A DNA stretch of 64,000 bases from DASZUK01 sp035547695 (GCA_035547695.1 DASZUK010000050.1:62001-126000); one strand, 5' to 3'. Shown: positions 25,141 to 33,897, counted from the stretch's first letter. Program-made: numbers and translations. The notes: generated from the sequence alone by a model not told the origin.

Positions 25141-25301
25141 CGGCGTCCGACCTCACCTTCTTCGGGTGCCCGGTAGCTGCCCGGTATTCGTCCACGGCTT
25201 GGCTGGCACGGAGGGTACTTGGCCCGCGGCCCGCCGCGTACGCGGGAGCCTGCGCCGCTCGACGCCCCCCAGAGCGGGCTGGCCCGGCAGCGGGCCGGCG
25301 C

Positions 25302-25808
25302 CTACGGGTCGACCACCTGGCGGACGGCGCCGGTCTCCACGTCGTACCGCCACCCGGCCACCCGGACGCCGTCGGCGAGCCCCTTGCAGGACCGCGCCAC
25401 GGCCACGTCGGCAGCCAGGGCGGCGTCGGGGTCGGCCATCGTCAGGAACTCCCACCCCTCGGTGGCCACCTGCTGCGCCGCCGACAGGTCCGACCGGATG
25501 ATGGCGTCGTCCAGCTTGGTCATGGCGCAGTCGGTGTGGTGCATCACGGCCACCGCGGTGACGTTCAGGTAGGTCGTCGCCAGCGCCAGCGACCGCAGCA
25601 CGTCGCCGTTCACCCGGCCGCCGGCGTTCCGCAGGATCTTGGCGTCCCCCGGCACCAGGCCCAGGGCCGTCAGCGGCTCGATCCGGCTGTCCATGCAGGT
25701 GACCACGCAGATCCCCTTGGCCGCCGGGGCCGCCAGGCCCTGCAGCGAGAAGGTGTCCACGTACCGCCGGTTGGCGGCCAGCAGCTCAGCGAAAGGGTCG
25801 TCGGCCAT
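25302..25808 (-). CDS. beta-carbonic anhydrase, Rv1284-like
   Basis: A 168-residue beta-class carbonic anhydrase, CO2 + H2O to bicarbonate. Zinc ligands are Cys38 (TCMDSR, with the Asp40/Arg42 dyad), His91 and Cys94 (MHHTDCAM). Length and the RNAGG and VRSLALAT-like segments match the short mycobacterial type. ATG 25808 is the start that fits the family; the upstream site is poor. About 160 bases of intergenic DNA without recognisable features separate it from the carboxypeptidase. Confidence 0.88.
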   Translation of the reverse strand: MADDPFAELLAANRRYVDTFSLQGLAAPAAKGICVVTCMDSRIEPLTALGLVPGDAKILRNAGGRVNGDVLRSLALATTYLNVTAVAVMHHTDCAMTKLDDAIIRSDLSAAQQVATEGWEFLTMADPDAALAADVAVARSCKGLADGVRVAGWRYDVETGAVRQVVDP

Positions 25809-25830
25809 CTCGACAGCTTCGCATGCCCAC

Positions 25831-25937
25831 TGCGCAGCCGGCACAGCCGGTACGGCGGGCAGGACGACAGCGCAGCCGGAACGGCGACAGCGCAGCCGGC
25901 GCGGCCGGCACGGCGGGCAGCGCGGCCGGCACGGCGG
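25831..25937. repeat. GC-rich imperfect tandem repeats upstream of carbonic anhydrase
   Basis: CGACAGCGCAGCCGG occurs at 25865 and 25885 (period 20) and CGCGGCCGGCACGGCGG at 25900 and 25921 (period 21), with related GCGCAGCCGG units before. They fill the gap between carbonic anhydrase and the small protein. I see no promoter here. Confidence 0.75.
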
Positions 25938-25940
25938 CCG

Positions 25941-26165
25941 CTACGAGATGCGGCCCTCCCCCTTTTGCTCCACCCCGCGCTCGGCCATCTCCCGGTAGTG
26001 CTCGCCGACCTCCTCCTGGTCGCCGCTCAGTGCCGGGTCCCCCGCGGCCCGGTCGGCCGCGGCGGCCTCGTCGTCGGTGGGCGGCCGGTCGGCGTGGCCG
26101 GTGACCGCCGCGTCCTCCACCTCGGCCTGCTGCGTCTCCCGGTCCGGACTGGTGTGCTCCGCCAT
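25941..26165 (-). CDS. small charged conserved hypothetical protein
   Basis: A 74-residue, very acidic, Ala-rich hydrophilic protein without signal or membrane segment. Its ADRPPTDDEAAAADRA core and end EHYREMAERGVEQKGEGRI resemble a small actinobacterial family of unknown function that ends in KGEG-I. GAGAGGGG lies seven bases before ATG 26165, three bases after the cysA stop, so it is the last gene of the sulfate-transport operon. It may be disordered. Confidence 0.75.
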   Translation of the reverse strand: MAEHTSPDRETQQAEVEDAAVTGHADRPPTDDEAAAADRAAGDPALSGDQEEVGEHYREMAERGVEQKGEGRIS

Positions 26166-26168
26166 GGC

Positions 26169-27227
26169 TCAACCCCTCTCTGGATCTCCAGATACCTGCC
26201 CGGGGGCGTCGCCGGGCAAACCGGCCCTCCCGGACCGGGGGGCGGTGACGGCCAGGGCCGCTGTGCCGGCCATGACCGTCGCGGTGGCGTGGTCGGCCAG
26301 GGCCACCCACACCCGCTGTGCTTCCGCAAGCTGCAGCTCGGCGGCGTTGCCCCGGTTGAGCTGCACCCAGACCGGTGCGCCGTCGTCCAGCCGCAGGTCC
26401 ACCCGGACCTCGAAGCCGAGGTGGGTGACCCGGACCACCGTGGCCTGATGGCCTCCGGGCTCCGGGTACCGGTGCAGGACGAGGTCGTGCGGCCGCACCG
26501 GCATCCCGTCCAGCGTGGTGGCCGGGCCCAGGAAGTTGAGGACGAACTCGTTGCGGGGGTGGTCGTAGATGTGGTTGGGTGCCCCGACCTGCTCCAGCCG
26601 GCCCTCGTTGATGATGGCCAGCCGGTCCGCCACCTCCATGGCCTCCTCCTGGTCGTGGGTGACCAGGATGGTGGTGACGGCGATCTTCTCGTGCAGGTCC
26701 CGCAGCCAGGCCCGCAACTGCTGGCGGACCTGGGCGTCCAGGGCGCCGAACGGCTCGTCCAGCAGCAGCACCCGGGGCTCGATGGCCAGGGCCCGGGCCA
26801 GGGCCATCCGCTGCCGCTGGCCGCCGGAGAGCTGGGACGGGTACCGGTCGGCCACGTGGCCGATCCGGACCAGCTCCAGCAGCTCGTCCACCCGCTGGCG
26901 GATCTCCGCCTTCGGCCGCCGCCGGATCTCCAGCCCGAACGCCACGTTGCGGCGGACGGTCAGGTGCCGGAAGGGGGCGTAGTGCTGGAAGCAGAACCCG
27001 ATGCCCCGCTCGCGGACCGGCACCCCGGTGACGTCCTGGCCGTCGATCTCCACCGTGCCGGTGTCCGGGGTCTCCAGGCCGGCGATCACCCGCAGCAGCG
27101 TCGACTTGCCGCCGCCGCTGGGCCCCAGCAGGGCGGTCAGGGACCCGGCCGGGACGTCCAGGCTCACATCGTCGAGGGCAACAGCATCTCCGAACCGCTT
27201 GGAGACTGATCTGATGACGATCGCCAA
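26169..27227 (-). CDS. cysA: sulfate/thiosulfate ABC transporter ATP-binding protein
   Basis: A 352-residue ABC ATPase powering sulfate import. Walker A GPSGGGKS is at 35-42, signature LSGGQRQRMALARAL, Walker B VLLLDEPFGALD, switch His in VTHDQEEAMEVADR. The C-terminal TOBE-like domain (about 245-340) has PVRPHDLVLHR. The start is TTG 27227 with AAGGAGGG seven bases upstream; it lies inside the last 64 bases of cysW, an unusually long overlap. Operon order is binding protein, cysT, cysW, cysA. The set could also carry molybdate or tungstate, but family features favour sulfate. Confidence 0.88.
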   Translation of the reverse strand: MAIVIRSVSKRFGDAVALDDVSLDVPAGSLTALLGPSGGGKSTLLRVIAGLETPDTGTVEIDGQDVTGVPVRERGIGFCFQHYAPFRHLTVRRNVAFGLEIRRRPKAEIRQRVDELLELVRIGHVADRYPSQLSGGQRQRMALARALAIEPRVLLLDEPFGALDAQVRQQLRAWLRDLHEKIAVTTILVTHDQEEAMEVADRLAIINEGRLEQVGAPNHIYDHPRNEFVLNFLGPATTLDGMPVRPHDLVLHRYPEPGGHQATVVRVTHLGFEVRVDLRLDDGAPVWVQLNRGNAAELQLAEAQRVWVALADHATATVMAGTAALAVTAPRSGRAGLPGDAPGQVSGDPERG

Positions 27228-28024
27228 CGCCGGACCCTCCTTTCTCGGTCGCCGCCCAGTACGGCCAGGACCCCGAAGGCCACCAGGGCCAGGATGACCG
27301 CCCCGGCGTAGGCGCCCACCGGGTTCAGGTTCTCGACGCTGTCCTGGATGAACAGGGTCAGGGTCTGCGTCCGGCCGCCGATGTTGCCGGACACGATGGC
27401 CACCGCCCCGAACTCGCCCAGCACCCGGGCGGTGGTCAGGGTGATCCCGTAGGCCACGCCGCGGCGGATGGACGGCAGGGTGATCCGGCGGAACGTCGCC
27501 ACCGGCCCGGCTCCCAGCGTCCGGGCGGCCTGCTCCTGCTCGGTGCCGATCTCCTGCAGCACCGGCAGCACCTCCCGGACCACGTACGGCAGGGCCACGG
27601 TGGCCGACGCCATGACGATGCCGGGCACCGAGAAGATCACCTGGATCCCCCACCCCGACAGCAGGTTGCCGAACCAGCCGGCCTGGCCGTACACGAGCAC
27701 CAGGGCCAGCCCGACCACCACCGGGGAGATGGCCAACGGGATGTCCACGAAGGCGTCCAGCAGCCAGGCCCCCGGGAACCGGTGCCGGGCCAGGATCAGG
27801 GCCACCCCCACCCCGAACACCGTGTCCAGCGGCACCGCGATGAGCACCACCAGCAGGGTCAGCCACAGGGCGTGCAACGCGTCCGGGGTCGTCACCGCGT
27901 CCCAGGCCGCCGCAGCGCCGTGGTCGAAGGCACGGTAGAACACCGACCCCACCGGCACGATGACCAGCAGGGCCAGGTAGCCGAGGGCCGCCACCCGGAT
28001 CGGCCACCGCCACCGGCCGGTCAC
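27164..28024 (-). CDS. cysW: sulfate ABC transporter permease CysW
   Basis: A 286-residue inner-membrane permease with about six membrane segments and the EAA loop EQEQAARTLGAGPVATFRRI that contacts CysA. FVDIPLAISPVVVGLALVL matches CysW. GTG 28024 overlaps the cysT stop (GTGA). The C-terminal tail RRWRSSSDQSPSGSEM runs over the cysA start by 64 bases; the tail is hydrophilic and poorly conserved, so it may be a read-on after loss of an earlier stop. Confidence 0.87.
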   Translation of the reverse strand: MTGRWRWPIRVAALGYLALLVIVPVGSVFYRAFDHGAAAAWDAVTTPDALHALWLTLLVVLIAVPLDTVFGVGVALILARHRFPGAWLLDAFVDIPLAISPVVVGLALVLVYGQAGWFGNLLSGWGIQVIFSVPGIVMASATVALPYVVREVLPVLQEIGTEQEQAARTLGAGPVATFRRITLPSIRRGVAYGITLTTARVLGEFGAVAIVSGNIGGRTQTLTLFIQDSVENLNPVGAYAGAVILALVAFGVLAVLGGDRERRVRRWRSSSDQSPSGSEMLLPSTM

Positions 28025-28923
28025 GCCGCCTCCGCCACGCCGAACCTCCGCCGGAGCAGCCCGATGGCGGTCAGCACCACCAGGGCCACGACCACCAGCA
28101 CCACCGACACCGCGGCGGCGGCCGGCAGTTGGCTGCTCTGGCTGAGGCTGTAGATCCAGGACGACGACACCTCGGTCTTGAACGGCAGGTTGCCGGAGAT
28201 GAGCACCACCGAGCCGAACTCGCCGACCGCCCGGGCGAACGCCAGGCCGGCCCCGGCCAGCATGGCCGGCGCCACGCCCGGCAGCACCACCCGGCGGAGC
28301 ACCCCGGCGGGGGACGCCCCGAGCGACGCCGCCGCCTCCTCGGTCTCCCGGTCCATCTCCGCCAGCACCGGCTGGATGGACCGGACGCAGAACGGCAGCG
28401 TCACGAAGGCCAGGGCGAACAGGATGCCGATTCTCGTCCCGGCCACGTTGACCCCGAACGGGCTGTCCGGCCCGTACAGGCTGAGCAGGGTCAGCCCGGC
28501 CACCACCGTCGGCAGGGCGAACGGCAGGTCGATGATGGCCCCGACCACCCGCTTTCCGGGGAAGTCGTCCCGGACCAGCACCCAGGCCACCACCAGCCCG
28601 GCCAGGGAGTTGAACAGGGCCACGATCAGCGAGCAGACCAGGGTCAGCTTGAGGGCCGCCACCCCTTCGGGCTGGGTGACCGCGCTCCAGAACTCCGCCC
28701 AGCCGCCGCTGAACGCCTTGCCCAGCACCGCGGCGATCGGCAGCAGGACCAGCAGGCTCAGGTAGGTGACCGCCAGGCCCGGCCCCACGACGCGGCCGAC
28801 CAGGCGGACCACGGGGGACCCCCGACCGGCCCGCCTGCCCGGCCCGACCTGCCCGGCTCCGATCGGCCCGGCCCCGATCGGGGAGCCGGTGGCGGCGTCA
28901 GCTCTTGGCGGTAGAGACCCCAA
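28021..28923 (-). CDS. cysT: sulfate ABC transporter permease CysT
   Basis: A permease of up to 300 residues, partner of CysW. Six membrane segments; IDLPFALPTVVAGLTLLSLYG and the EAA loop ETEEAAASLGASPAGVLRRV are typical. TTG 28923 overlaps the binding-protein gene by 26 bases, and residues 13-28 are a GPIGAG repeat. The conserved fold begins near VVRLVGRVVGPG, so a GTG at 28812 (263 residues, with GGGGG upstream) is an alternative start. Coupled to cysW by GTGA. Confidence 0.87.
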   Translation of the reverse strand: MGSLPPRADAATGSPIGAGPIGAGQVGPGRRAGRGSPVVRLVGRVVGPGLAVTYLSLLVLLPIAAVLGKAFSGGWAEFWSAVTQPEGVAALKLTLVCSLIVALFNSLAGLVVAWVLVRDDFPGKRVVGAIIDLPFALPTVVAGLTLLSLYGPDSPFGVNVAGTRIGILFALAFVTLPFCVRSIQPVLAEMDRETEEAAASLGASPAGVLRRVVLPGVAPAMLAGAGLAFARAVGEFGSVVLISGNLPFKTEVSSSWIYSLSQSSQLPAAAAVSVVLVVVALVVLTAIGLLRRRFGVAEAA

Positions 28924-29920
28924 GGCCGCTCTCGATCCTCGTGATGACCCCCTTCTCCGGGTCGAAGAAGACGGTGTTCACCTTTGTCCACCCGCCCAGG
29001 CTTGTGATGGTGAACAGCTTCTTCGGCTGCGGGAATTTGAACTGCTTGGCCACCGCCGGCAGGACCGGCCGGTACCCCTGCTTCCCCCACAGCTTCTGGC
29101 CGGCCGGCGACAGCAGGTAGGCCACCAGGGCCTTGGCCGACGCCGGGTTGGTCGCCTTGGTGGTGACGGCGATGGGGTTCTGGATCAGGATGGACTGCGG
29201 TGGGGTGACGATCGAGATGGCCGACCCCTGGTTCTTGGCGTAGAGGGCGTCGTCCTCGTAGTCCAGCAGCACGTCCCCCTCGCCGGACAGGAAGGTCTGC
29301 AGGGCGGTGCTGGCGCTGGTGGGCTGGGACACCGTGTTCTTCAGCAGCTTGCCCAGGTAGGCGGTGGCCTTCGCCTTGGACTTGCCCTCGTTCAACTGCG
29401 CCCCGTAGGCCGCCATGAGGTTCCACTTGGCGCTGCCCGAGCTGAACGGGTTGGGGGTGATGACCTGCACCCCGGCCTTCACCAGGTCTGTCCAGGTCTT
29501 GATGTGCTTGGGGTTGCCGGCCCGCACGATGAACGACACGATCGAGTCGGTCACGAACCCCTTGGTGGGCCCCTTGTCCCAGTCGGCGGCCACGTCGCCG
29601 GCGGCCACCAGCTTCTGCATGTCCGGCGCCAGGGAGAAGTTGACCACTGTGGCCGGCAGGCCCGAGATCACGTTTGTGGCCTGGGTGCCGGAGGGGCCGT
29701 AGGACTGGACCACGGTGACCCCCTGGCCGCCCTTGGTGGCGTTGAACGCCTTGACCAGCACTGTGTAGGCCGGCTTGGGGGTGGAGTAGGCGACCAGGTT
29801 GACGGTGCCCCCGGCGGCGCCCGCCGTCGCCGGGAGGCCGAACAGCACCAGGGCGGCCACCGCCGGCGCGGCGGCCAGTGCGGCGAGGCGGCGCCGGGTG
29901 GAGTCTTTGGTGGATGACAT
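28898..29920 (-). CDS. sulfate-binding extracellular protein
   Basis: A 340-residue substrate-binding protein of the CysP/Sbp type that captures sulfate outside the membrane. A twin-Arg-rich n-region (STRRRLAALA) and hydrophobic core to about residue 35 form a secretion signal ending AGAAG. NLVAYSTPKPAYTVL starts the mature fold, QSYGPSGTQA and ITPNPFSSGSAKWN are ligand-loop motifs of this family. It is the first gene of the operon. The ATG lies eight bases after a -10, without a ribosome site, so it may be leaderless. Confidence 0.87.
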   Translation of the reverse strand: MSSTKDSTRRRLAALAAAPAVAALVLFGLPATAGAAGGTVNLVAYSTPKPAYTVLVKAFNATKGGQGVTVVQSYGPSGTQATNVISGLPATVVNFSLAPDMQKLVAAGDVAADWDKGPTKGFVTDSIVSFIVRAGNPKHIKTWTDLVKAGVQVITPNPFSSGSAKWNLMAAYGAQLNEGKSKAKATAYLGKLLKNTVSQPTSASTALQTFLSGEGDVLLDYEDDALYAKNQGSAISIVTPPQSILIQNPIAVTTKATNPASAKALVAYLLSPAGQKLWGKQGYRPVLPAVAKQFKFPQPKKLFTITSLGGWTKVNTVFFDPEKGVITRIESGLGVSTAKS

Positions 29921-29928
29921 GAGGGAAA

Positions 29929-29957
29929 ATTCTTACATATTCACTCGTATTTAGCAA
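29929..29957 (-). promoter_or_regulatory. promoter of the sulfate-transport operon
   Basis: TTGCTA (29957-29952), 17 bases, AAGAAT (29934-29929) on the minus strand, with ATG eight bases after the -10. The surrounding 29925-29995 is strongly AT-rich (TATTCACTCGTATTTAG), unlike anything near it, and may hold a sulfur-regulator site. No riboswitch structure was recognised. Confidence 0.5.
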
Positions 29958-30053
29958 ACTACGCGATGAACGTGTCATAAGAATACCGACGGTTTTTCGC
30001 GCCGCACCTTCGCCCTGGTCGGCAACGTCCACTGCAGGTCCGCGGCAGGAGCA

Positions 30054-30917
30054 ATGATGTGCGCCATGCGGCGCTACATCCTGACCGTCACCTGCCCCGA
30101 CCGGGTCGGCATCGTGGCGGCCGTCACCGGGTTCATCGCCGGCCACGGCGGCTGGGTCCTGGAGGCCGCCCAGCACGGCGACCTGTCCACCGGCCGGTTC
30201 TTCCTCCGGATCGAGACCCTGGCGGACTCCCTCCCGTTCGGCCCCGACGGGCTGGGGGACCGGTTCGGCCCGGTGGCCGCCGAGTTCGACATGGACTGGC
30301 GGCTGACCGACACCGACGTGCGCAAGCGGGTGGTCATCCTGGCCAGTAAGGAGCCGCACTGCCTGGCCGACCTCCTCTACCGCTGGCGGAGCGGCGACCT
30401 GGACTGCGACATCCCCTGCGTGGTGGCCAACCACGACACCCTGCGGTCCGAGGTGGAGGGGCACGGGGTCCCGTTCCACCACGTCCCGGTGGACCCCGCC
30501 GACAAGTCGGCGGCCTTCGCCGAGATCGGCCGCCTGTTCGAGGGGGTCGGCGGCGACGTCATGGTGCTGGCCCGGTACATGCAGATCCTGCCCCCGGACC
30601 TCTGCGCCCGGTACCCCGGACGGATCATCAACATCCACCACAGCTTCCTGCCGTCGTTCGCCGGGGCCAGGCCGTACCACCAGGCGTTCGAGCGCGGCGT
30701 CAAGCTGATCGGGGCCACCTGCCACTACGTCACCGCCGACCTCGACGCCGGTCAGATCATCGAGCAGGACACCCGGCGCATCGACCACGGCGACTCCGTC
30801 GACGAGCTGGTCCGCATCGGCCGCGATGTCGAGCGGACCGTCCTGGCCCGCGGCCTGCGGTGGCACCTGGAGGACCGGGTCCTCGTCAACGGCAACCGGA
30901 CCGTCGTCTTCGCCTGA
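30054..30917 (+). CDS. purU: formyltetrahydrofolate deformylase
   Basis: A 287-residue PurU, hydrolysing 10-formyl-THF to formate and THF to balance one-carbon pools. An N-terminal ACT domain (YILTVTCPDRVGIVAAV) precedes the formyltransferase-like domain with IINIHHSFLPSFAGARPYH and GATCHYVTADLDAGQIIEQ, which carry the conserved Asn/His/Asp. Three ATGs compete: 30054, 30057 (best spaced from GGAG) and 30066. It is divergent from the sulfate operon and convergent with a TetR gene. Confidence 0.92.
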   Translation: MMCAMRRYILTVTCPDRVGIVAAVTGFIAGHGGWVLEAAQHGDLSTGRFFLRIETLADSLPFGPDGLGDRFGPVAAEFDMDWRLTDTDVRKRVVILASKEPHCLADLLYRWRSGDLDCDIPCVVANHDTLRSEVEGHGVPFHHVPVDPADKSAAFAEIGRLFEGVGGDVMVLARYMQILPPDLCARYPGRIINIHHSFLPSFAGARPYHQAFERGVKLIGATCHYVTADLDAGQIIEQDTRRIDHGDSVDELVRIGRDVERTVLARGLRWHLEDRVLVNGNRTVVFA

Positions 30918-30920
30918 CGC

Positions 30921-30949
30921 CCGGCCGCCCTCGCCGAGCGGCGGCCCGG
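30921..30949. terminator. hairpin between purU and tetR
   Basis: CCGGCCGCC and GGCGGCCCGG pair with one bulged C around a 10-base loop, between convergent stops. No U tract, as often in high-GC actinobacteria. Confidence 0.45.
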
Positions 30950-30956
30950 CCAGCCC

Positions 30957-31637
30957 CTACGGCCGGCTACGGCCGACGATGGCCCGCACCAGGGTGCGCA
31001 GGGTGTAGTCGAACAGCCGCTCCTCGTCCAGGTGGTGGGCCAGGAACGGCAACAGGTCCGGTGCGTCCGGCACGTCGTCGGCCGTCCACAGCTCCTCGGG
31101 CTCCTCCCGCTGGGCGGGTTGGCGGGCCACCTGCCGGTCGATCAGCACCGACCCCACCACCATGTTCAAGATGGCCTGCAGGGCCAGGACGGCCTCCTCG
31201 CCGGCCAGCCCGGCGGCGGCCAGCTCCCGGACCAGCGTCCGCCGGGCCGGTTGGAACAGCGCGGCGATGCGGCCCTGCCGCTGCACCAGCGCCACCAGGT
31301 CGGCCTGGTCCAGCAGGGACCGCCGGAGGGACCGCCCGGCCGACACCAGCCGGGCCTCCGGCCCCCGGCCGCCGGCGGTCACCTCGCCGATGTCGGCGAT
31401 GACCAGGTCCACCACGCCGTCCAGCAGCGCCTGCTTGTCCCCGACGTGCCAGTAGATGGCCGTCACCGCCACCCCCAGCTTGGCGGCCAGGCCCCGGATG
31501 GTCAGCCGGTCGGCCCCGTCGGCCCGGACCACCTCCAGCGCGGCCTGCAGGACCTGCTCCCGGGACAGGGCCCCGCCCCGGCCTGTGCCACCCGCCGACG
31601 TGCCACCCGCCGCCCCTTGACGCCCTCCGGAAGCCAT
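30957..31637 (-). CDS. TetR/AcrR-family regulator
   Basis: A 226-residue repressor. The N-terminal helix-turn-helix is LTIRGLAAKLGVAVTAIYWHV (about 45-65) and a TetR_C-like ligand domain follows (LLDQADLVALVQRQGRI, ALQAILNMVVGS). A Gly-rich 24-residue leader precedes the DNA-binding domain. It is divergent from the amidohydrolase gene at 31735, with a twin dyad between them, so it likely represses itself and that operon. The last ten bases with the TAG stop are duplicated (30957-30976). Confidence 0.88.
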   Translation of the reverse strand: MASGGRQGAAGGTSAGGTGRGGALSREQVLQAALEVVRADGADRLTIRGLAAKLGVAVTAIYWHVGDKQALLDGVVDLVIADIGEVTAGGRGPEARLVSAGRSLRRSLLDQADLVALVQRQGRIAALFQPARRTLVRELAAAGLAGEEAVLALQAILNMVVGSVLIDRQVARQPAQREEPEELWTADDVPDAPDLLPFLAHHLDEERLFDYTLRTLVRAIVGRSRP

Positions 31638-31668
31638 GTAACGATGCTACAGAGTAACGCCGCTACAG
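31638..31668. promoter_or_regulatory. twin TetR operator
   Basis: GTAACGATGCTACAG (31638-31652) and GTAACGCCGCTACAG (31654-31668) are direct repeats, each with GTA...TAC dyad symmetry, starting at the base before the tetR ATG. Placement fits auto-repression and control of the divergent amidohydrolase operon. Confidence 0.65.
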
Positions 31669-31734
31669 CGCGGCAAGAGCGACCGCGGCGGGCACCGTGC
31701 CGGCGCGGTGCCCCCGGGGGGAGGTGCAAGTCTG

Positions 31735-32961
31735 ATGGCAGGTTCGGATCGCTACGTGGTGATCTCCGCCGACTGCCACGGCGGGGCGGAGCTGTACCAG
31801 TACCGGGACTACCTGGAGCGCCGGCACCACGACGCCTTCGACGCCTGGGCCCGGGACTACGCCATCCCCTTCGAGGACCTTATGGGGGAGGAGGGCGGCC
31901 GGAACTGGGACCACGACCGGCGGCTGGCCGACCAGGAGGCGGACGGCATCGTGGCCGAGGTTGTCTACCCCAACACCATCCCGCCGTTCTACCCGGAGCC
32001 GTCACTGAAGGCCCAGGTGCCCGGAGCCACCCAGGGCGACCTGGACCTGCGTTGGGCCGGGCTGCGGGCCCACAACCGGTGGCTGGTCGACTTCTGCGAC
32101 GCCGCCCCGGGACGGCGGGCCGGGATCGCCCAGATCATGCTCCACGACGTCGACGCCGCGGTGGCCGAGATCGAGTGGGCCGCCGCCGCCGGCCTCCGTG
32201 GCGGGGTGCTGCTGCCCGGCGCCCCGCCCGGGTCCGGGCTGGAGCCGCTGTACTCGCCGGTGTACGAGCCCATCTGGGCCGCCTGCGACGACGCCGGCCT
32301 GGTGGTCAACCACCACGCCGGCAGCGCGGTGCCGCCGCTCGGTGACCAGCCCATCGACCAGGTCACGTTCCTGCTGGAGGTCACCTGGTACGCCCACCGG
32401 GCCCTGTGGAACCTGCTGTTCGGCGGCGTGATGGAACGCCATCCGACCCTGCAGTTCGTGTTCACCGAGCAGGGCACCGCCTGGATCCCCGAGACCCTGA
32501 TGACCCTGGACTACTTCTTCCACCGCATGGGCACCGCGGTGGGGTCGCAGGAGTACGAGTGGGGCAACCCGGTAGTGTCCGCCCTCAGCCTGCGGCCCAG
32601 CGAGTACTGGGCCAGGCAGTGCCACGTCGGGTCCAGCTTCATGCGGCCCGCCGAGGCCGTCCTGCGGCACGCCGTCGGCGTCGACCGGATCATGTGGGGC
32701 AGCGACTACCCCCACAAGGAGGCCAGCTTCCCGTTCAGCCGGGAGGCCCTCCGGGCGGCGTTCGCCGGCGTGGACTCGGCCGAGGTGCAGCAGATGATCG
32801 GCGGCAACGCCGGCCGGCTGTACGGGTTCGACATGGACCTGCTCGGGCGGCTGGCCGATCGGGTGGGCCCCACCCACGACGAGATCGCCCGGCCGCTCAC
32901 CGCGGACCAGGTCCCCGCCGAAGCCGACCGTTGCCCGGCCTTCGCCGGCCTGGCCGGGTGA
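31735..32961 (+). CDS. amidohydrolase family 2 metal-dependent hydrolase
   Basis: A 408-residue Amidohydro_2 protein. ISADCHGGAE near residue 10 gives D-x-H, NHHAGSA the mid-barrel His, FTEQGTAWIPE a conserved strand and WGSDYPHKEASFPFS the C-terminal Asp. It is paralogous to the protein at 34844 and less so to those at 6466 and 11497. ATG 31735 is preceded by GGGGGGAGG at about 11 bases. It leads an operon with ADC-like, SDR and a second amidohydrolase gene under the divergent TetR. Substrate unknown. Confidence 0.85.
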   Translation: MAGSDRYVVISADCHGGAELYQYRDYLERRHHDAFDAWARDYAIPFEDLMGEEGGRNWDHDRRLADQEADGIVAEVVYPNTIPPFYPEPSLKAQVPGATQGDLDLRWAGLRAHNRWLVDFCDAAPGRRAGIAQIMLHDVDAAVAEIEWAAAAGLRGGVLLPGAPPGSGLEPLYSPVYEPIWAACDDAGLVVNHHAGSAVPPLGDQPIDQVTFLLEVTWYAHRALWNLLFGGVMERHPTLQFVFTEQGTAWIPETLMTLDYFFHRMGTAVGSQEYEWGNPVVSALSLRPSEYWARQCHVGSSFMRPAEAVLRHAVGVDRIMWGSDYPHKEASFPFSREALRAAFAGVDSAEVQQMIGGNAGRLYGFDMDLLGRLADRVGPTHDEIARPLTADQVPAEADRCPAFAGLAG

Positions 32962-33084
32962 CGTGACGGCCGGTGCCCGGAGCCGGACGACGACCGGGAC
33001 GAACCCGAACCCCGACGACACCAGCCTGACGACACCAGCCTGACGAGGCCGGGACAGCAGGACGACAGAAAAACGACAGAAGGG

Positions 33085-33897
33085 ATGACCGCCATGCCGA
33101 CGGTGCGGTACGGAGCCAGGAGCGAAGAGCAGCTACGGAACCGGGAGGTGGAAGCCACCTCGGTGGACGTGTGGGCCACCACCCTGGTGGCCACCTACCT
33201 GACCGATCCCGAGGTGGTGGCCGCAGTGCTGCCGCCACCGATCGAGCCCGGGGACGAGCCGCTGGTGAAGGTGACGGTCGCCACCGTCGACATCCCCGGC
33301 TACCCCACCTTCGGGGCCGGCAGCTTCTCGGTCCGGGCCCGGCACGAAGGCACCGACGGGTACTACGCCCTGCTCATGCCGATGACCACCGAGCAGTCCG
33401 TGATCGGCGGCCGGGAGACCTTCGGCGAGCCCAAGAAGCTGGCCGCCGTCGACCTCGTCCGGGACGGCGACCGGGTGGTCGGCCGCATGGTCCGGATGGG
33501 CACCACCATCATCGAGGTGGCCGGCCGGGTGGTGGAGGAGCTGGACCCGCCGCCGGAGGAGACCCGCACCGACTTCTACTTCAAGTTCCTGCCGGCCCCC
33601 GACGGCAAGGGGTTCGACAGCGACCCCGCCCTGGTGTACTGCCACCGCACCGAGAAGACCCGCACCCTCGAACGGGTGGACGGTGACGTGGTGCTCCGCG
33701 AGTCCCGGTTCGACCCGGTGGCCGACCTGCCGGTCCGCCAGGTCCGCGACGTCGTCCTGGCCACCCGCAGCAGCGTGCAGCGGGGGGAGATCCACGGGAC
33801 CGTCCCGGCGGAGTGGCTGCGGCCGTACGCGCACCAGCGCTATGACGACCTGTCGCCGGTCGGCGCCGACGACCTGGCGCCGGTCGGCGCCGAGTAG
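33085..33897 (+). CDS. acetoacetate decarboxylase (ADC) family protein
   Basis: A 270-residue ADC-fold protein. FGEPKKLAAVDLV carries the paired Lys that forms the Schiff base in acetoacetate decarboxylase, and GYPTFGAGSFSV and GYYALLMPMTT belong to the fold. Members decarboxylate or hydrate beta-keto acids. ATG 33085 touches the AGAAGGG site, so ATG 33094 (267 residues) may be the true start. The C-terminus ends in two DDLxPVGA units (24-bp duplication 33844-33891). It lies between amidohydrolase and SDR genes in one operon. Confidence 0.82.
   Translation: MTAMPTVRYGARSEEQLRNREVEATSVDVWATTLVATYLTDPEVVAAVLPPPIEPGDEPLVKVTVATVDIPGYPTFGAGSFSVRARHEGTDGYYALLMPMTTEQSVIGGRETFGEPKKLAAVDLVRDGDRVVGRMVRMGTTIIEVAGRVVEELDPPPEETRTDFYFKFLPAPDGKGFDSDPALVYCHRTEKTRTLERVDGDVVLRESRFDPVADLPVRQVRDVVLATRSSVQRGEIHGTVPAEWLRPYAHQRYDDLSPVGADDLAPVGAE

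Noticed and set aside
25941..26165. The 74-residue frame as a chance frame
   Set aside because: Rejected as chance because it has a strong ribosome site three bases after cysA, acidic non-shadow composition and a family-like C-terminus, so it was kept as a gene.
27164..27260. A frameshift in cysW
   Set aside because: The frame is open to a normal stop, all six membrane segments are present, and the following gene has its own start signal.
29921..30053. Riboswitch upstream of the sulfate operon or purU
   Set aside because: The stretch is AT-rich but I could not build a stem set or find a conserved core of any known class; a promoter explains it better.
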